A DNA stretch of 64,000 nucleotides, from NCBI GenBank assembly GCA_023404495.1, contig JAEYBE010000058.1:20770-84769 (forward strand). The letters are read 5' to 3'. The notes under the pieces are model-generated. The model made no database searches and was not told the DNA's origin. It saw nothing but the letters and a program-made list of their open reading frames with translations. Every line of letters starts with the position of its first letter. Position 1 is the stretch's first letter. The DNA is from Actinomycetes bacterium (GTDB taxonomy: Bacteria; Actinomycetota; Thermoleophilia; Solirubrobacterales; JACPNS01). The translations under genes were made by a program, and so were the position numbers. This document shows positions 17,150-25,950 of this stretch, piece after piece.

Positions 17150-17586
17150 GCGAGCGAGAAGCACTCGTCGTCACTCGCGTCTATGACGCCACACCCGAGC
17201 AGATCTGGGAAGTCTGGACCGAGCCCGCACATCTGCATAAGTTCTTCGCCCCGGCCGGGTCGAGCGTGCCGCTCGAGACCGTGACGATGGATGTCCGCGT
17301 TGGCGGCGAGTTCAGCCTGACGATGATCAACGGCGTTAACGGCGAGGAGTACCCGATGCAGGCCGAGTACACCGTGCTCGACCCACCCACCAAGCTCGGC
17401 TTCAAGACCGCCGGAGGAATCGATGGCACGATCGAACTCGAGGATCTGGGCAGCGGCAAGACGCTGCTGACCTGGACCACATTGGTCGACTTCGACGGGA
17501 ACGATGAGTTCCGCCGGGGAGCAACGATCGGGACCCACAGTGCGGCGGACAACCTCGGCGAGCATCTTGCGGCCGTGACTGCTTGA
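17146..17586 (+). CDS. SRPBCC/AHSA1-domain protein
   Basis: 146 residues of the START/Bet v1-like fold. It opens with LVVTRVYDATPEQIWEVWTE, continues with the sheet pattern MDVRVGGEFSLTM and the strand LLTWTTLVDFDG, and ends with the C-terminal helix containing SAADNLGEHLAAV. The family binds hydrophobic ligands in a cavity and is often co-encoded with ArsR regulators; physiological roles are mostly unknown. Translation is coupled to the ArsR gene. A strong hairpin terminator follows 62 bp after the stop. Confidence 0.88.
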   Translation: MSEREALVVTRVYDATPEQIWEVWTEPAHLHKFFAPAGSSVPLETVTMDVRVGGEFSLTMINGVNGEEYPMQAEYTVLDPPTKLGFKTAGGIDGTIELEDLGSGKTLLTWTTLVDFDGNDEFRRGATIGTHSAADNLGEHLAAVTA

Positions 17587-17601
17587 TTTCGGTAGAATTC
17601 T

Positions 17602-17634
17602 TCAAATAGCTAGCAAGGTCGCTGCGAGCTCCAT
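17602..17634 (-). pseudogene. degenerate duplicate of the tiny membrane-peptide gene
   Basis: Reading leftward, ATG GAG CTC GCA GCG ACC TTG CTA GCT ATT TGA gives only MELAATLLAI. Its DNA and first residues match the start of the 20-residue peptide at 17688-17750 over about 36 bp. It lies beyond the terminator of that gene and lacks the hydrophobic remainder. I read it as a decayed copy. Confidence 0.35.
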
Positions 17635-17648
17635 GCTCCACCGATAAC

Positions 17649-17677
17649 AAAAAGGGGCCCCGTTCGGGGCCCCTTTT
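17649..17677. terminator. strong bidirectional terminator
   Basis: A perfect 13 bp stem: AAAAGGGGCCCCG pairs with CGGGGCCCCTTTT around a TT loop. With A-run on one side and T-run on the other it can act in both directions. It lies between the rightward SRPBCC operon and the leftward small-peptide gene. Confidence 0.92.
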
Positions 17678-17687
17678 CATTGCGGTC

Positions 17688-17750
17688 TCACTCAGTCTTG
17701 ACGACGAGCAAGAGCACTATTAGCGCTAGCAAGGCTGCTACTAGCTCCAA
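17688..17750 (-). CDS. candidate 20-residue membrane peptide
   Basis: A TTG start at 17750 is preceded by AGGAGG at the correct distance. It encodes a peptide of 20 residues, MELVAALLALIVLLLVVKTE, nearly all hydrophobic with charged ends: one short membrane helix. The stop is 10 bp before a very strong terminator, so the gene has its own ribosome site and transcript end. A longer open frame upstream (to 17903) has no membrane or family features. No family is recognised. It could be a type I toxin-like or regulatory membrane peptide, but no antisense RNA was found. The remaining 17751-17933 holds only the promoters of this gene and the SDR gene. Confidence 0.4.
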   Translation of the reverse strand: MELVAALLALIVLLLVVKTE

Positions 17751-17933
17751 TGCTCCACCTCCTTCCCATTCCGTACTCCAGGCACAATCGCCTGAAGCCA
17801 CGTGGTCCAGCCGGCGATCCGCCGGAGGGACGGAATGGACGCGGAGTGGCCGCGCCACCACTCTGACTATCGAAGTGCAAAATGTGCGTTCGCTTTGCAC
17901 CAACTCTCAATCGAACGTGTGACAATTCGGCCC

Positions 17934-18782
17934 ATGGGACTCAAAGCCAAGCCAGAACCAGACCAGTTCAAGGGGCAGATCGCTGTCGTCACCGGCGCGG
18001 GATCGGGGATTGGGCGCAGCATGGCGCTGCTGCTCGGCAAGCTCGGCGCCAAGGTGCACGCCGCCGACCTCAACGGCGCCTCGGCGATCGACACCGCCGG
18101 GAAGATCAACGACGCTGGCGGCGAAGCCGTCGCGCACACCCTCGATGTCACCGACGCAGCGGCCGTCGCCAAGCTCGCCGAAGAAGTCTTCACAGAGGAC
18201 GGCCGCGTCGACATCCTGCATAACAACGCAGGCATCGGCCACGCCGGTCCGATCGAAGAGACCCCGCTGGAGGACTGGCAGAAGGTCCTGGACGTAAACC
18301 TCTTCGGCGTGATCAACGGCCTCAACGCCTTCGTCCCGAAGATGATCGAGCAGGGTGGCAGCGCGCACGTCGTCAACACCGCCTCGATGGCCGGCCTGCA
18401 GGCCAGCGCCGGCATGGCCCCGTACTGCACAAGCAAGTTCGGCGTCGTCGGGATGAGCATCGCACTCGACGCCGAGCTCAAGTCCAAGGGCATCCGCGTC
18501 ACCGCGCTCTGCCCGGGCATCATCAACACAGCCATCGTCAAAGAGTCGACGATGCGCGGCGCGATCGAGAACCGCCACGACAAGCTCACGAACTTCTACA
18601 AGAAGCGCGGCGCCTCGCCGGACGTTGTCGCCCGCGACGCCGTCACGGCGATCTTGCGCAAGCAAGTGATCAAGCCGACACCGTCGTGGCAGGTCTCTCC
18701 CGGCTGGTGGCTGATGCGAATTTCGCCGCGCGCTTACACCGGGCTGGCCAGAAGGTCCTACAAATCGATCATCGGTGGTTGA
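17934..18782 (+). CDS. short-chain dehydrogenase/reductase
   Basis: 282 residues from the ATG at 17934. It has the Rossmann cofactor motif TGAGSGIG (about residues 23-30) and the NNAGIG strand. The catalytic Ser lies in VVNTASMAG, with Tyr and Lys in PYCTSKFG (YxxxK). A C-terminal extension with an amphipathic end (WWLMRISPRAYTGLARRSYK) suggests membrane contact, as in several actinobacterial SDRs. Classical SDRs of this type oxidise or reduce alcohols and ketones with NAD(P); the substrate is unknown. It is monocistronic. Confidence 0.9.
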   Translation: MGLKAKPEPDQFKGQIAVVTGAGSGIGRSMALLLGKLGAKVHAADLNGASAIDTAGKINDAGGEAVAHTLDVTDAAAVAKLAEEVFTEDGRVDILHNNAGIGHAGPIEETPLEDWQKVLDVNLFGVINGLNAFVPKMIEQGGSAHVVNTASMAGLQASAGMAPYCTSKFGVVGMSIALDAELKSKGIRVTALCPGIINTAIVKESTMRGAIENRHDKLTNFYKKRGASPDVVARDAVTAILRKQVIKPTPSWQVSPGWWLMRISPRAYTGLARRSYKSIIGG

Positions 18783-18815
18783 GGGATTCGGCAACCTGCC
18801 GATACCTCAATCACT

Positions 18816-19427
18816 ATGCGCAAGACGATCCTGCTCGCCTCCGCGGCGCTTTCACTTCTGCTCGCTGTTCCGGCCTTCGCTGGGCACAACACGTACTACA
18901 AGATCAAGGGCGGCAGCGCCAGCGCTGACGTATCCGCGGCCAAGATGCTGGGCAACGACTACGGCATCGACATTGATCGCGTAGTCGGTCCGCTCAAGCT
19001 AAAGCGCGGCGGATCGGTCTACCACTCGAGCAATTCGCTCACCGCGGACTTCACGTCCGCCACCAAGATCGTCGTCAAGTACGACACGCGCGGTGCCGAC
19101 GGCAAGAAGGGCGGCGTCACGACCTTCACGATCAAGCGCCTCAGCCTCACGGTCGGCAAGAAGAGCTCGTTCATGATCGGCAACGTCTCCGGCAGCTCGA
19201 CGGTGCCAGGCGTCACTGTCAAGTCCGGCGAAATCCGCGTCTTCAACATCGGCGGCGGCAAGGTCAAGAAGTCGAAGTCGGGCAAGTACGCCTACACGTT
19301 CTCATCGAAGGACATCACCTTCAACTCCGCGCTGACCAACCTGATGAACGCCGCGGGCACGCCGATGGGCAACAAACACGCTTCGGCGAAGATCGACCTG
19401 GGCAGCTTCTCGGTCAAGGTCAAGTAG
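18816..19427 (+). CDS. secreted protein of unknown function
   Basis: 203 residues with a clear signal peptide (MRKTILLASAALSLLLAVPAFA, cleaved before GHNTYYKIKG). The mature part is rich in Gly, Ser, Lys and Thr and alternates short hydrophobic strands, which fits an all-beta fold. There are no cysteines and no catalytic motif. No family is recognised. It starts 33 bp after the SDR gene and could share its transcript. The hairpin at 19478 may end the transcript. Confidence 0.7.
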   Translation: MRKTILLASAALSLLLAVPAFAGHNTYYKIKGGSASADVSAAKMLGNDYGIDIDRVVGPLKLKRGGSVYHSSNSLTADFTSATKIVVKYDTRGADGKKGGVTTFTIKRLSLTVGKKSSFMIGNVSGSSTVPGVTVKSGEIRVFNIGGGKVKKSKSGKYAYTFSSKDITFNSALTNLMNAAGTPMGNKHASAKIDLGSFSVKVK

Positions 19428-19477
19428 CGCGCGCTACATCAAACTTCCAGGCCGGCTTCTTCGACGTGCTGTGCTTT

Positions 19478-19502
19478 CACTTCACGTCTTCGACGTGAAG
19501 TG
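19478..19502. terminator. hairpin between convergent genes
   Basis: CACTTCACGTC pairs perfectly with GACGTGAAGTG around a TTC loop, 11 bp of stem. It overlaps the stop of the leftward small gene and lies 50 bp past the rightward secreted-protein gene, so it may terminate both. It lacks a strong T-run. Confidence 0.55.
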
Positions 19503-19703
19503 CCACCCACCGCAGATAAGGCACTTGTAAACACCGAGGTCGTACTCCTTGGCCAGGCGCTCGGCGTCGCCTTTGAACTTGAAGCGCCGCTTCTCGCCGC
19601 ACATCTTGGTCTCGATCGCCAGGCGTTCTTCTTCGGTGACGGGCTTGGGCGCTGAGCGCTCGCCCAGCGATTTGCGCCCCTTCTTGCGTTGAGGTCTTGC
19701 CAT
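19482..19703 (-). CDS. small basic protein with Cys motif (possible zinc knuckle)
   Basis: 73 residues from the ATG at 19703. The first 20 residues are very basic. A Cys in KMCGEKRRF is followed later by YKCLICGGWHFT, giving C-x2-C-x3-H plus one earlier Cys, enough for a zinc site. Similar short C-x2-C-G-x-WH endings occur in small actinobacterial proteins of unknown role; nucleic-acid binding is a reasonable guess. The longer open frame upstream covers the divergent signal-peptide gene and is ignored. Confidence 0.55.
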   Translation of the reverse strand: MARPQRKKGRKSLGERSAPKPVTEEERLAIETKMCGEKRRFKFKGDAERLAKEYDLGVYKCLICGGWHFTSKT

Positions 19704-19765
19704 CGACGGGTATTCTGATCGACTTCGATCCGGGCCAAGCCGCCTCACGACCTCAAGGAGCAGGG

Positions 19766-21040
19766 ATGCGCAAGTTTCTATTCGCAGTGACGATCGCGAG
19801 CTGCGTGTTCGCAATGAGCGCGGCGGCAGCCGGAGCGGCGACTCGCTAGGTGACACCGACTGGATCTGCGGGTTCCGGCTCAGGGTGCCTAGTCGCAAAC
19901 CCGTGCTCGCTCGAGTCGGCTACAGACGCCGACGAGCTCAACCCCGGTGACACAATCTCTCTGGCCGCGGGCAGCTACGTCTTCTCGACCGACATCACGA
20001 TCGGTACCGCGGGCGTGACACTCGTCGGTGCCGGCGCAGACAAGACTTACCTCTCCTCGACAGCTTCGAGCGGAGTCCCGCTGACCCTTGCCGAAGCGAC
20101 CGTGGTCGCTTCGGACTTCTCGATCACCGCCGTCAACGCCGGACCTACAATCCGCGTTTCGGCCGGCACGATGGACCGCGTCGCCGCCTGGAACACATCG
20201 GCGCAGACCGGTACGGTCGGCTGCCAGGCGGTCGGATCGATCGGCCAAGCGACCATCTCCAACTCAATTTGTGGCCGCTCGAGCGCCGGCAGCGGCGGCG
20301 GGCTGATCGCCGGACTCGAAGCTTCAGGCGCCGCGACGATCGTGGTGCGTAATTCGACCGTGATCGGCGGCGATGGCAGCTGGGCGTTCGCCCTGCTCGC
20401 GGCCCCGAGCACTGGTCCGATCAACCTCACGGTAAGCAACACGATCATGTCCGGGCAGTCGTACGACGTGGTGACGCAATTCGCCTCGGCGTCCTCGTCG
20501 ATTGCGCTCTCGATCGATCACTCCAACTACTCGACGTTCACCGACGTCGGTGATCCGACCGGATTCCCCGCGCCTGGAACTGCAACCAACCAGACGGCCG
20601 AGCCGGTGTTTGCCGAGACCAGCTTCTACACGCAGGCGTCGAATTCGCCGACAATCGACGCTGGGCAGACTTACGTCGGCGTGGGCCTCAAAGACCTACT
20701 CGGCGCGCAGCGCAACCAAGGCGCGGCGATCGACATCGGGGCAAGCGAGTTCGCCTCGCCGATCGTGAATCCGCCGGTCGACACAACAGCCCCGATCGTC
20801 ACGATCACCAAGCGCCCCAAGAGCGGCACCAGCAAGAAGGCCCGCGTGAGCTTCAACGCCAACGAGCCGGCGACTTTCCAGTGCAAGCTCGACAAGGCGC
20901 GCACCTGGAAGAGCTGCAGCTCGCCGTGGAAGAAGACGGTGAAGGTCGGCAAGCACAAGCTGCGCATCCGCGCGACCGACACGGCCGGCAACGTCGGCGC
21001 GTCGAAGACGGTCAGCTGGACCGTGAAGAAGAAGCGCTAG
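19766..21040 (+). pseudogene. secreted beta-helix protein gene with in-frame amber codon
   Basis: A good start (ATG 19766 with AAGGAG) opens a signal peptide, MRKFLFAVTIASCVFAMSAA, which stops at TAG 19847-19849. The same frame continues from GTG 19850 for 396 codons. The downstream protein starts with TPTGSAGSGSGC, the usual segment just after the signal peptide in Thermoleophilia right-handed beta-helix proteins, where a Tyr-Val normally sits. The TAG most simply replaces a Tyr codon. The body has beta-helix repeats (about 30-290) and a C-terminal basic Ig-like domain ending TVKKKR. As written the product would be either a 27-residue peptide or an unsecreted protein. Confidence 0.7.
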
Positions 21041-21046
21041 CCGCGA

Positions 21047-22048
21047 TCACGCGGCAAGCACCGGCAAAACTTCGATAAAACCCTCGGCGAGCTTCAGGCG
21101 CGAGAGGCGCTTGATCAGCTCGTCGCGGTTTTTGATCGAGAGCTTGGCCAGCAGTTCTTCAGCGTCCTGCCAGGCCTCGTCGGCGATCACCACGCTGGCG
21201 AAGGCCTTGATGTCGGCGGCGCTGCCGCGCAGGAGCGCTTCGCAGGCGCGATTTGGCTCTTCCATCTGTGCGACCGCGGGCACCAGAACCTGCCAGCAGT
21301 CGTGGCGGGTTGTCGCGGCGATCATCTTGTCCATCGTCGCCGGCGGCATGTGACCGGCAATGTTGATCACGCGGATGTACTGCTCATCCGAGAGCTGGCT
21401 AAGGAGATCCATCGCCTCGGGCCAGAGATTGTCCTTGAGCGCCGTCTTGATGATCGAGGCAATGCGCTCATCGGACTGCGGCGCAAGCGCTACCGAGATG
21501 CGGTCCTTGTCCTCGGCGACAAACGCCGTGCGCAGCAGGGCCTCATCTGAGGAGAAGCTGAACGCTGCGCGCAGGATGTCCTCGGAGGCAAAGCCAACGA
21601 ACTGGCCCATCGTCACGTACTCGTGCCGCTTGATCAGCTCGAGCGCCAGGCGCTCGACCGTGCCGTTGTCAAGCCGGCTGAGCACCGGGGCGACGCGGCG
21701 CGGGTCGATCGCGGTGGCGATGTCCACGACAAATCCGGTCGGAAGTTTGGAGACGACATTCGCCGCCTGCTTGGGATCGACAAAGCCGGCGATGCGCGCG
21801 GCGAGCACAGGGCCGACGGCCTCACGCGTGAGGCTCGCGATCACCGACGAGGGGAGAATGTTCCCCAGCTTGGCAAAGCGCTTGAGGTTGGAGCTCTCGT
21901 CGCCGTAGAAGAGTTCGACCAGCTGCGCGCGCAGCTCGCGCAGGGTGTCGGCGTCGCTTGCCGCGAGGTACTCGACCTCTTCCGGGTCGACCTGCAGGAG
22001 GTGCGCAATCTTGACGATTTCCGCGTGCGTTGCCAGCTGTGCGCTCAT
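21047..22048 (-). CDS. alpha-helical repeat protein of unknown function
   Basis: 333 residues, predicted all-helical and soluble, with repeated blocks of about 35-40 residues. Examples are DPKQAANVVSKLPTGFVVDIATAIDPRRVAPVLSRLD and later DEALLRTAF / DERIASIIKTAL. The style recalls the MgtE N-terminal superhelix, but no transporter domain is present. It has no Cys cluster or catalytic motif. It lies 20 bp downstream of a 79-residue gene in the same direction and is convergent with the beta-helix gene, only 6 bp away. Function unknown. Confidence 0.7.
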   Translation of the reverse strand: MSAQLATHAEIVKIAHLLQVDPEEVEYLAASDADTLRELRAQLVELFYGDESSNLKRFAKLGNILPSSVIASLTREAVGPVLAARIAGFVDPKQAANVVSKLPTGFVVDIATAIDPRRVAPVLSRLDNGTVERLALELIKRHEYVTMGQFVGFASEDILRAAFSFSSDEALLRTAFVAEDKDRISVALAPQSDERIASIIKTALKDNLWPEAMDLLSQLSDEQYIRVINIAGHMPPATMDKMIAATTRHDCWQVLVPAVAQMEEPNRACEALLRGSAADIKAFASVVIADEAWQDAEELLAKLSIKNRDELIKRLSRLKLAEGFIEVLPVLAA

Positions 22049-22068
22049 CGCCCCAAAGTCTCCTGCCG

Positions 22069-22308
22069 CTAGACCCCGAGGATTTTTCTGACGGTGCCGC
22101 GTAGCGGGCGGGGTGCCTGATTGACGATCGACTCCTCGGCCTGGGCGACCGTCTCTTGATGCGTCACCAGAGCGCCGTTGATCTGCGCGTCCAGTCGTTG
22201 CAGGTCACGCGCCGGAAGCTTGTCCAGTGTTCTTGGCGGTTTGGCCCCCAGCGTCTTGGCGAGTTGCTGGTAGGCGGCCGAAGTCTTTGCCTTTGTTGTG
22301 GTTGCCAT
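22069..22308 (-). CDS. small helical hypothetical protein
   Basis: 79 residues, rich in Ala, Lys, Gln and Arg, with a long predicted amphipathic helix (LQRLDAQINGALVTHQETVAQAEESI, split here by normal turns) and a basic C-terminus. No family is recognised. It is the first gene of a two-gene unit with the helical-repeat gene that follows 20 bp later, so the two may work together. The 149 bp upstream (22309-22457) hold its promoter; I see no other element there. Confidence 0.55.
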   Translation of the reverse strand: MATTTKAKTSAAYQQLAKTLGAKPPRTLDKLPARDLQRLDAQINGALVTHQETVAQAEESIVNQAPRPLRGTVRKILGV

Positions 22309-22457
22309 GCTGGCGATCTGCGTCCCTTACGCCCTAGTAGATCAGGCCGTGCGGATGTTCTGCACCGGCTGGTGAGAACTCACAGCACCCTATACCCATC
22401 GGCTGGCGCTAACCCCGAGTTGACCTCAAAACTACTGGTACTTGCAGGGTTTTTCGG

Positions 22458-25400
22458 CTAATGAACGGCGACTTTGGGCGTCACGCGGTCAAGCCAGGCG
22501 GGCATCCACCAGTTGGCGTCGCCAAAGAGCCGCATCGTCGCGGGGAGCAGAATCAGTCGCACCAGCGTCGCGTCGATCGCGATTGCGAAGGCCAGTCCAA
22601 GCCCCAGCTGCGCGCTGCTGATCAGCTCAGTGGTGAAGGCCATCGCGGTGAAGAGCACGCACATCACCAGGGCAGATCCAGTGACGATGCCGGCAGTCTT
22701 GGTGACGCCGTCAGAGATCGCGCGCTCGTTTGATCCGTGGTCCATGTAGCTCTCGCGCATGCGGTTGATCATGAAGATCTCGTAGTCCATCGAGAGCGCG
22801 AAGGTGACCGAGTAGACGACGAAGAAGCTCGTCGCCTCCATCCAGCCGGGGCCGCCCAGGAGCGGCGACTCGCCCTGGAAGAGCAGAGCGATCAGGCCCA
22901 TCGCCGCGCCGACGGTGATCAGGTTGAGGATCACCGCCTTGATCGCCAGAAGCGGCGAGCGGAAAGCGACCAGCAGGAAGAGGAATGACATCAGCGAGAG
23001 CGCGGCAAGCAGCAGCGGGATGCGGCTCTTGGTGAAGATGTCGTAATCCAGGAACGTGCGTCCCGGGCCTCCGACGTGCACGTCTGCATCGAGCTGCTTG
23101 GCCAGCGGCGCCGACTGCTCGACCAGGCGGTCGTTGAAGGCGGCGAGCGACTTGTCGGTCGGCTCTTCCTTGGTGAAGATGTAGGAGCGCGTGGCGGTGC
23201 CGCCGCTGGCCTCATTGAGCACCAGGGCGAGGTTGCGCTTCTGATCGGCGGGCGCGGCCGCGAGCAGGGCCATGGTGAGGTATGGCGAGCTGCCGACCTT
23301 TTTGAGCGAGACCTCGCCCTGCGCGTCGGCCTCGCGGCGCAACTTGGCGAGTCGCTGCTCGCCGTCGGAGAGGCCCTTGCTGAGCTTGCTGGTGTTCTTG
23401 GTGCCGGAGCTGAGCCCATCGGCGAGGCTGCTGCTGCCGCTGGCTGCGCCCGACAAGCCATTGGCCAGTTGCTGGCTGCCCGACGAGAGCGGAAAGAGTC
23501 CGTTTGTGAGCTGGCCCGATCCGGACTTGAGCTGACTTAGGCCGCTCGAGAGCTGACCGCTGCTGGCGGCGATCTGCCCGACGCCGGCGGTGAGCTTGGC
23601 CGCGCCCGAGTCGAGCTCGTTCGCGCCGCTCCGCGCGCGATCGGCCCAGATCTGCGAGTAGGAGATCGCGTTCCTGACCCGGTCGTTGCGGGCCTTGGCC
23701 TCGGAGATGCCACTGCCCGAAGAGTTCGCGCTGCTGCGCGCGGAAGTGAGCGAACTGCGCGCTGCCTGAACCGAAGGCTCGTTCTGCTGATCGGCCGGAA
23801 GCGAGTCGATCGCGCCGATCGCCTGGTCGATCGCGGCTACTGCCTGCTGCTGGGGTGAGGCGATCGCGGAGATCGCGCTGCCAGTTGAGGCCGCAAAGTT
23901 TGAGAGCAACTGCAGGCCGCTGGCGAAGCTGCGCGCGCTGTTTCGGGCCGTGCGGGTGCCGAGCTTTAGCTCCGCGGATCCTGCGCGGAGCTTGGCGAGC
24001 GCAGAGTCGAGGCTGCCGGCGCCGCTCGCCGCTTTGCCAAGGCCGGCGTTCAGCGCGCTCGAGCCCGACCGAGCCTGCGAGAGCCCGCTTGCCAGCTGCT
24101 GCGCGCCGGCGAGCGCCGCGCCGTTGGCGGCGGCGAGCTGGCTTGCTCCCTTGCCGGCGGTCTTTAGTTTGCTGTCGAGCTTGGCCGCGCCGGTGGATGC
24201 GGCGCCCAGCCCGGTCGAGACCCGCGCGAGGTTGGTCGGGGCGGACTCGGTCGACTTGGAGAAGTTGCGCGCGCGGGTGGTGCCAAGGCCAACGATGTAC
24301 TTCGTCGCCGGATCCTTGGCGACGTCAGCCTGGAAGGCGTTGAGGGCGCGCACATCCTTGGGCGAGGTGATCGGCAGATCCTTCGAAGTCGCGATCACCT
24401 CGTAGGGCGCCATCACGCCGCCGCCGTACTGCTCGGATACGGCCTCGGTGGCAACGCGCATCGGGTTGTCGGAGCGGAACATCTTCAGGTCCGGCCCGCC
24501 GGTCTTCAGGCCCAGCGCGTAACCGCAGAGCAGCAGCAGCGGGATCAGCGCGGCGGCGGTGGCGGCGATCGGGTGACGGGTGATCGCGTTGATTGCCGGG
24601 GCAAGGCGCGCGCCGCTCTCGGTGCGTCCCAGCGCCCAGCGGTCGATGTTCGGGCCGACGAGCTTCAGGCAGGCGGGCAGCAGAGTAAGGGCGGCAAGGA
24701 TGCTGAAGAGCCCGGCGAGGATCACGCCGATCGTGCCGGTGGTCATCGAGGCCCAGCCAAAGCAGACGCCGATCACGATCAGCCCGGCCAGCACGAGGAT
24801 GCCGCCGGCGAAGACGACGGTCCTGCCTGCCGTGGCGAGCGAAGCATTGACGGCCTGATCGACGGTTTTTCCGAGCTTCAGCTCATCTCTGAATCTTTGG
24901 ACAAAGAGCAGCGAATAGTCCACCCCCAGCGCGAGGCCAATGATCGAGCCGCTGGCCTGGGCGAGGATGTTGACCGGGGTGATCAGGCCAAGCAGCGTGA
25001 CGGTGCCGGTGGTGACGCCGATCACAGCGAGGCCCTGCACGAGCGGGATGGCAGCGGCGATCGGCGCGCGGAAGATCAGCAGCAGGATCAGCAGCAGGAA
25101 GGGGAAGGCAAGGATTTCGGCTTTGAGCGCGCCTTCAAAGACGCGGTCGACCAGTTCGGTGGAGAAGCGAGCTTGGCCTGCGACGGTGGCCTGGATGTCG
25201 TCGGGCAGCGCGAAGTTGAGCGCGGCGTTGATCTTGGGCAGCGTGTCGCGCCCGGCGTCGACGACTTCTTTGTTGATGGTGATGATCAGCAGCGCGCGCT
25301 CGGGGGTCTGACGCATCAGGTCCGGCGCTCCGGCAGACCAAGGGGAGGCGGCAGAGACGCCCTCGATCTTGTTGAGCTTCTTGACCAGTGGCGGGCCTGC

Positions 25401-25766
25401 TGTGTCGAGGGCGATCTGCGGTCCCTCGAGCATCACGGTCACGGGTGTGGATTTGCCGAAGGCGGCCTCGTCGATCGCCAGGGCCTGGGCGCTCGGCGTG
25501 CCGCGGATGATCAAGTCTTCGGCGTGGAGGACCTGCTTGGCGAAGAGGCCGATGACGCCGAGGATCAGGGCGATGGCGAGCCAGATGCCGATCACCAGTT
25601 TCGGGCGCCTGAGGGCCAGTCGCCGGCGGATCGCAGGTGGAGGTAGCTCGCGCTTTTCGGGCGAGATAGGCGCCCGCGCTCGCGCGGTGCCGGTCAGTTT
25701 TTGTACATCGATCTCGTCGTCGACGAGATCGTCACGCGGCTGGATTTCCAATCCCGACCCCTTCAA
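22458..25766 (-). CDS. large MMPL/RND-family transporter
   Basis: 1,102 residues, with two sets of membrane helices. After TM1 (about 58-80) comes a first extracytoplasmic domain, then five or six helices with GLALGVDYSLLFVQRFRDE (about 275-293), the MMPL GxxxDY motif. A very long second extracytoplasmic region (about 430-860) follows, with repeating SG-x2-QL-x-SGL heptad-like units, and then a second helix set with ALSMDYEIFMINRMRE. The proton-relay Asp residues are therefore present. The repeat region resembles YhgE/Pip-type coiled rods that may span the wall. Likely substrates are lipids or lipopeptides. The start may be TTG 25766 or TTG 25751, the latter behind AAGGGG. Confidence 0.9.
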   Translation of the reverse strand: MKGSGLEIQPRDDLVDDEIDVQKLTGTARARAPISPEKRELPPPAIRRRLALRRPKLVIGIWLAIALILGVIGLFAKQVLHAEDLIIRGTPSAQALAIDEAAFGKSTPVTVMLEGPQIALDTAGPPLVKKLNKIEGVSAASPWSAGAPDLMRQTPERALLIITINKEVVDAGRDTLPKINAALNFALPDDIQATVAGQARFSTELVDRVFEGALKAEILAFPFLLLILLLIFRAPIAAAIPLVQGLAVIGVTTGTVTLLGLITPVNILAQASGSIIGLALGVDYSLLFVQRFRDELKLGKTVDQAVNASLATAGRTVVFAGGILVLAGLIVIGVCFGWASMTTGTIGVILAGLFSILAALTLLPACLKLVGPNIDRWALGRTESGARLAPAINAITRHPIAATAAALIPLLLLCGYALGLKTGGPDLKMFRSDNPMRVATEAVSEQYGGGVMAPYEVIATSKDLPITSPKDVRALNAFQADVAKDPATKYIVGLGTTRARNFSKSTESAPTNLARVSTGLGAASTGAAKLDSKLKTAGKGASQLAAANGAALAGAQQLASGLSQARSGSSALNAGLGKAASGAGSLDSALAKLRAGSAELKLGTRTARNSARSFASGLQLLSNFAASTGSAISAIASPQQQAVAAIDQAIGAIDSLPADQQNEPSVQAARSSLTSARSSANSSGSGISEAKARNDRVRNAISYSQIWADRARSGANELDSGAAKLTAGVGQIAASSGQLSSGLSQLKSGSGQLTNGLFPLSSGSQQLANGLSGAASGSSSLADGLSSGTKNTSKLSKGLSDGEQRLAKLRREADAQGEVSLKKVGSSPYLTMALLAAAPADQKRNLALVLNEASGGTATRSYIFTKEEPTDKSLAAFNDRLVEQSAPLAKQLDADVHVGGPGRTFLDYDIFTKSRIPLLLAALSLMSFLFLLVAFRSPLLAIKAVILNLITVGAAMGLIALLFQGESPLLGGPGWMEATSFFVVYSVTFALSMDYEIFMINRMRESYMDHGSNERAISDGVTKTAGIVTGSALVMCVLFTAMAFTTELISSAQLGLGLAFAIAIDATLVRLILLPATMRLFGDANWWMPAWLDRVTPKVAVH

Positions 25767-25950
25767 CGCAGGCGGGGCTTCGCCTGCGGCGCTGTGGAAT
25801 GAATCAACCTACTGAAATTGCCTGAACAGGGCAACCCGAATGGGACGTTTTGATCTCGCGAGTATCGGAAACGTGAGGGAGAGTCAAGGGCCTTTCCGGC
25901 TCAAACCAGACGCGCCCCTCGGGTGTTTGGGCGCAGTGAGGATTTGAACC

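Noticed and set aside
24573..25646. Long rightward frame opposite the large MMPL gene
   Set aside because: It is the antisense shadow of a GC-rich gene, rich in Gly, Asp and Arg, with no start signal.
25767..25788. CGCAGGCG / CGCCTGCG hairpin beside the MMPL start as a regulator
   Set aside because: Eight-base stem in GC-rich DNA with no known class or second copy; could be chance.
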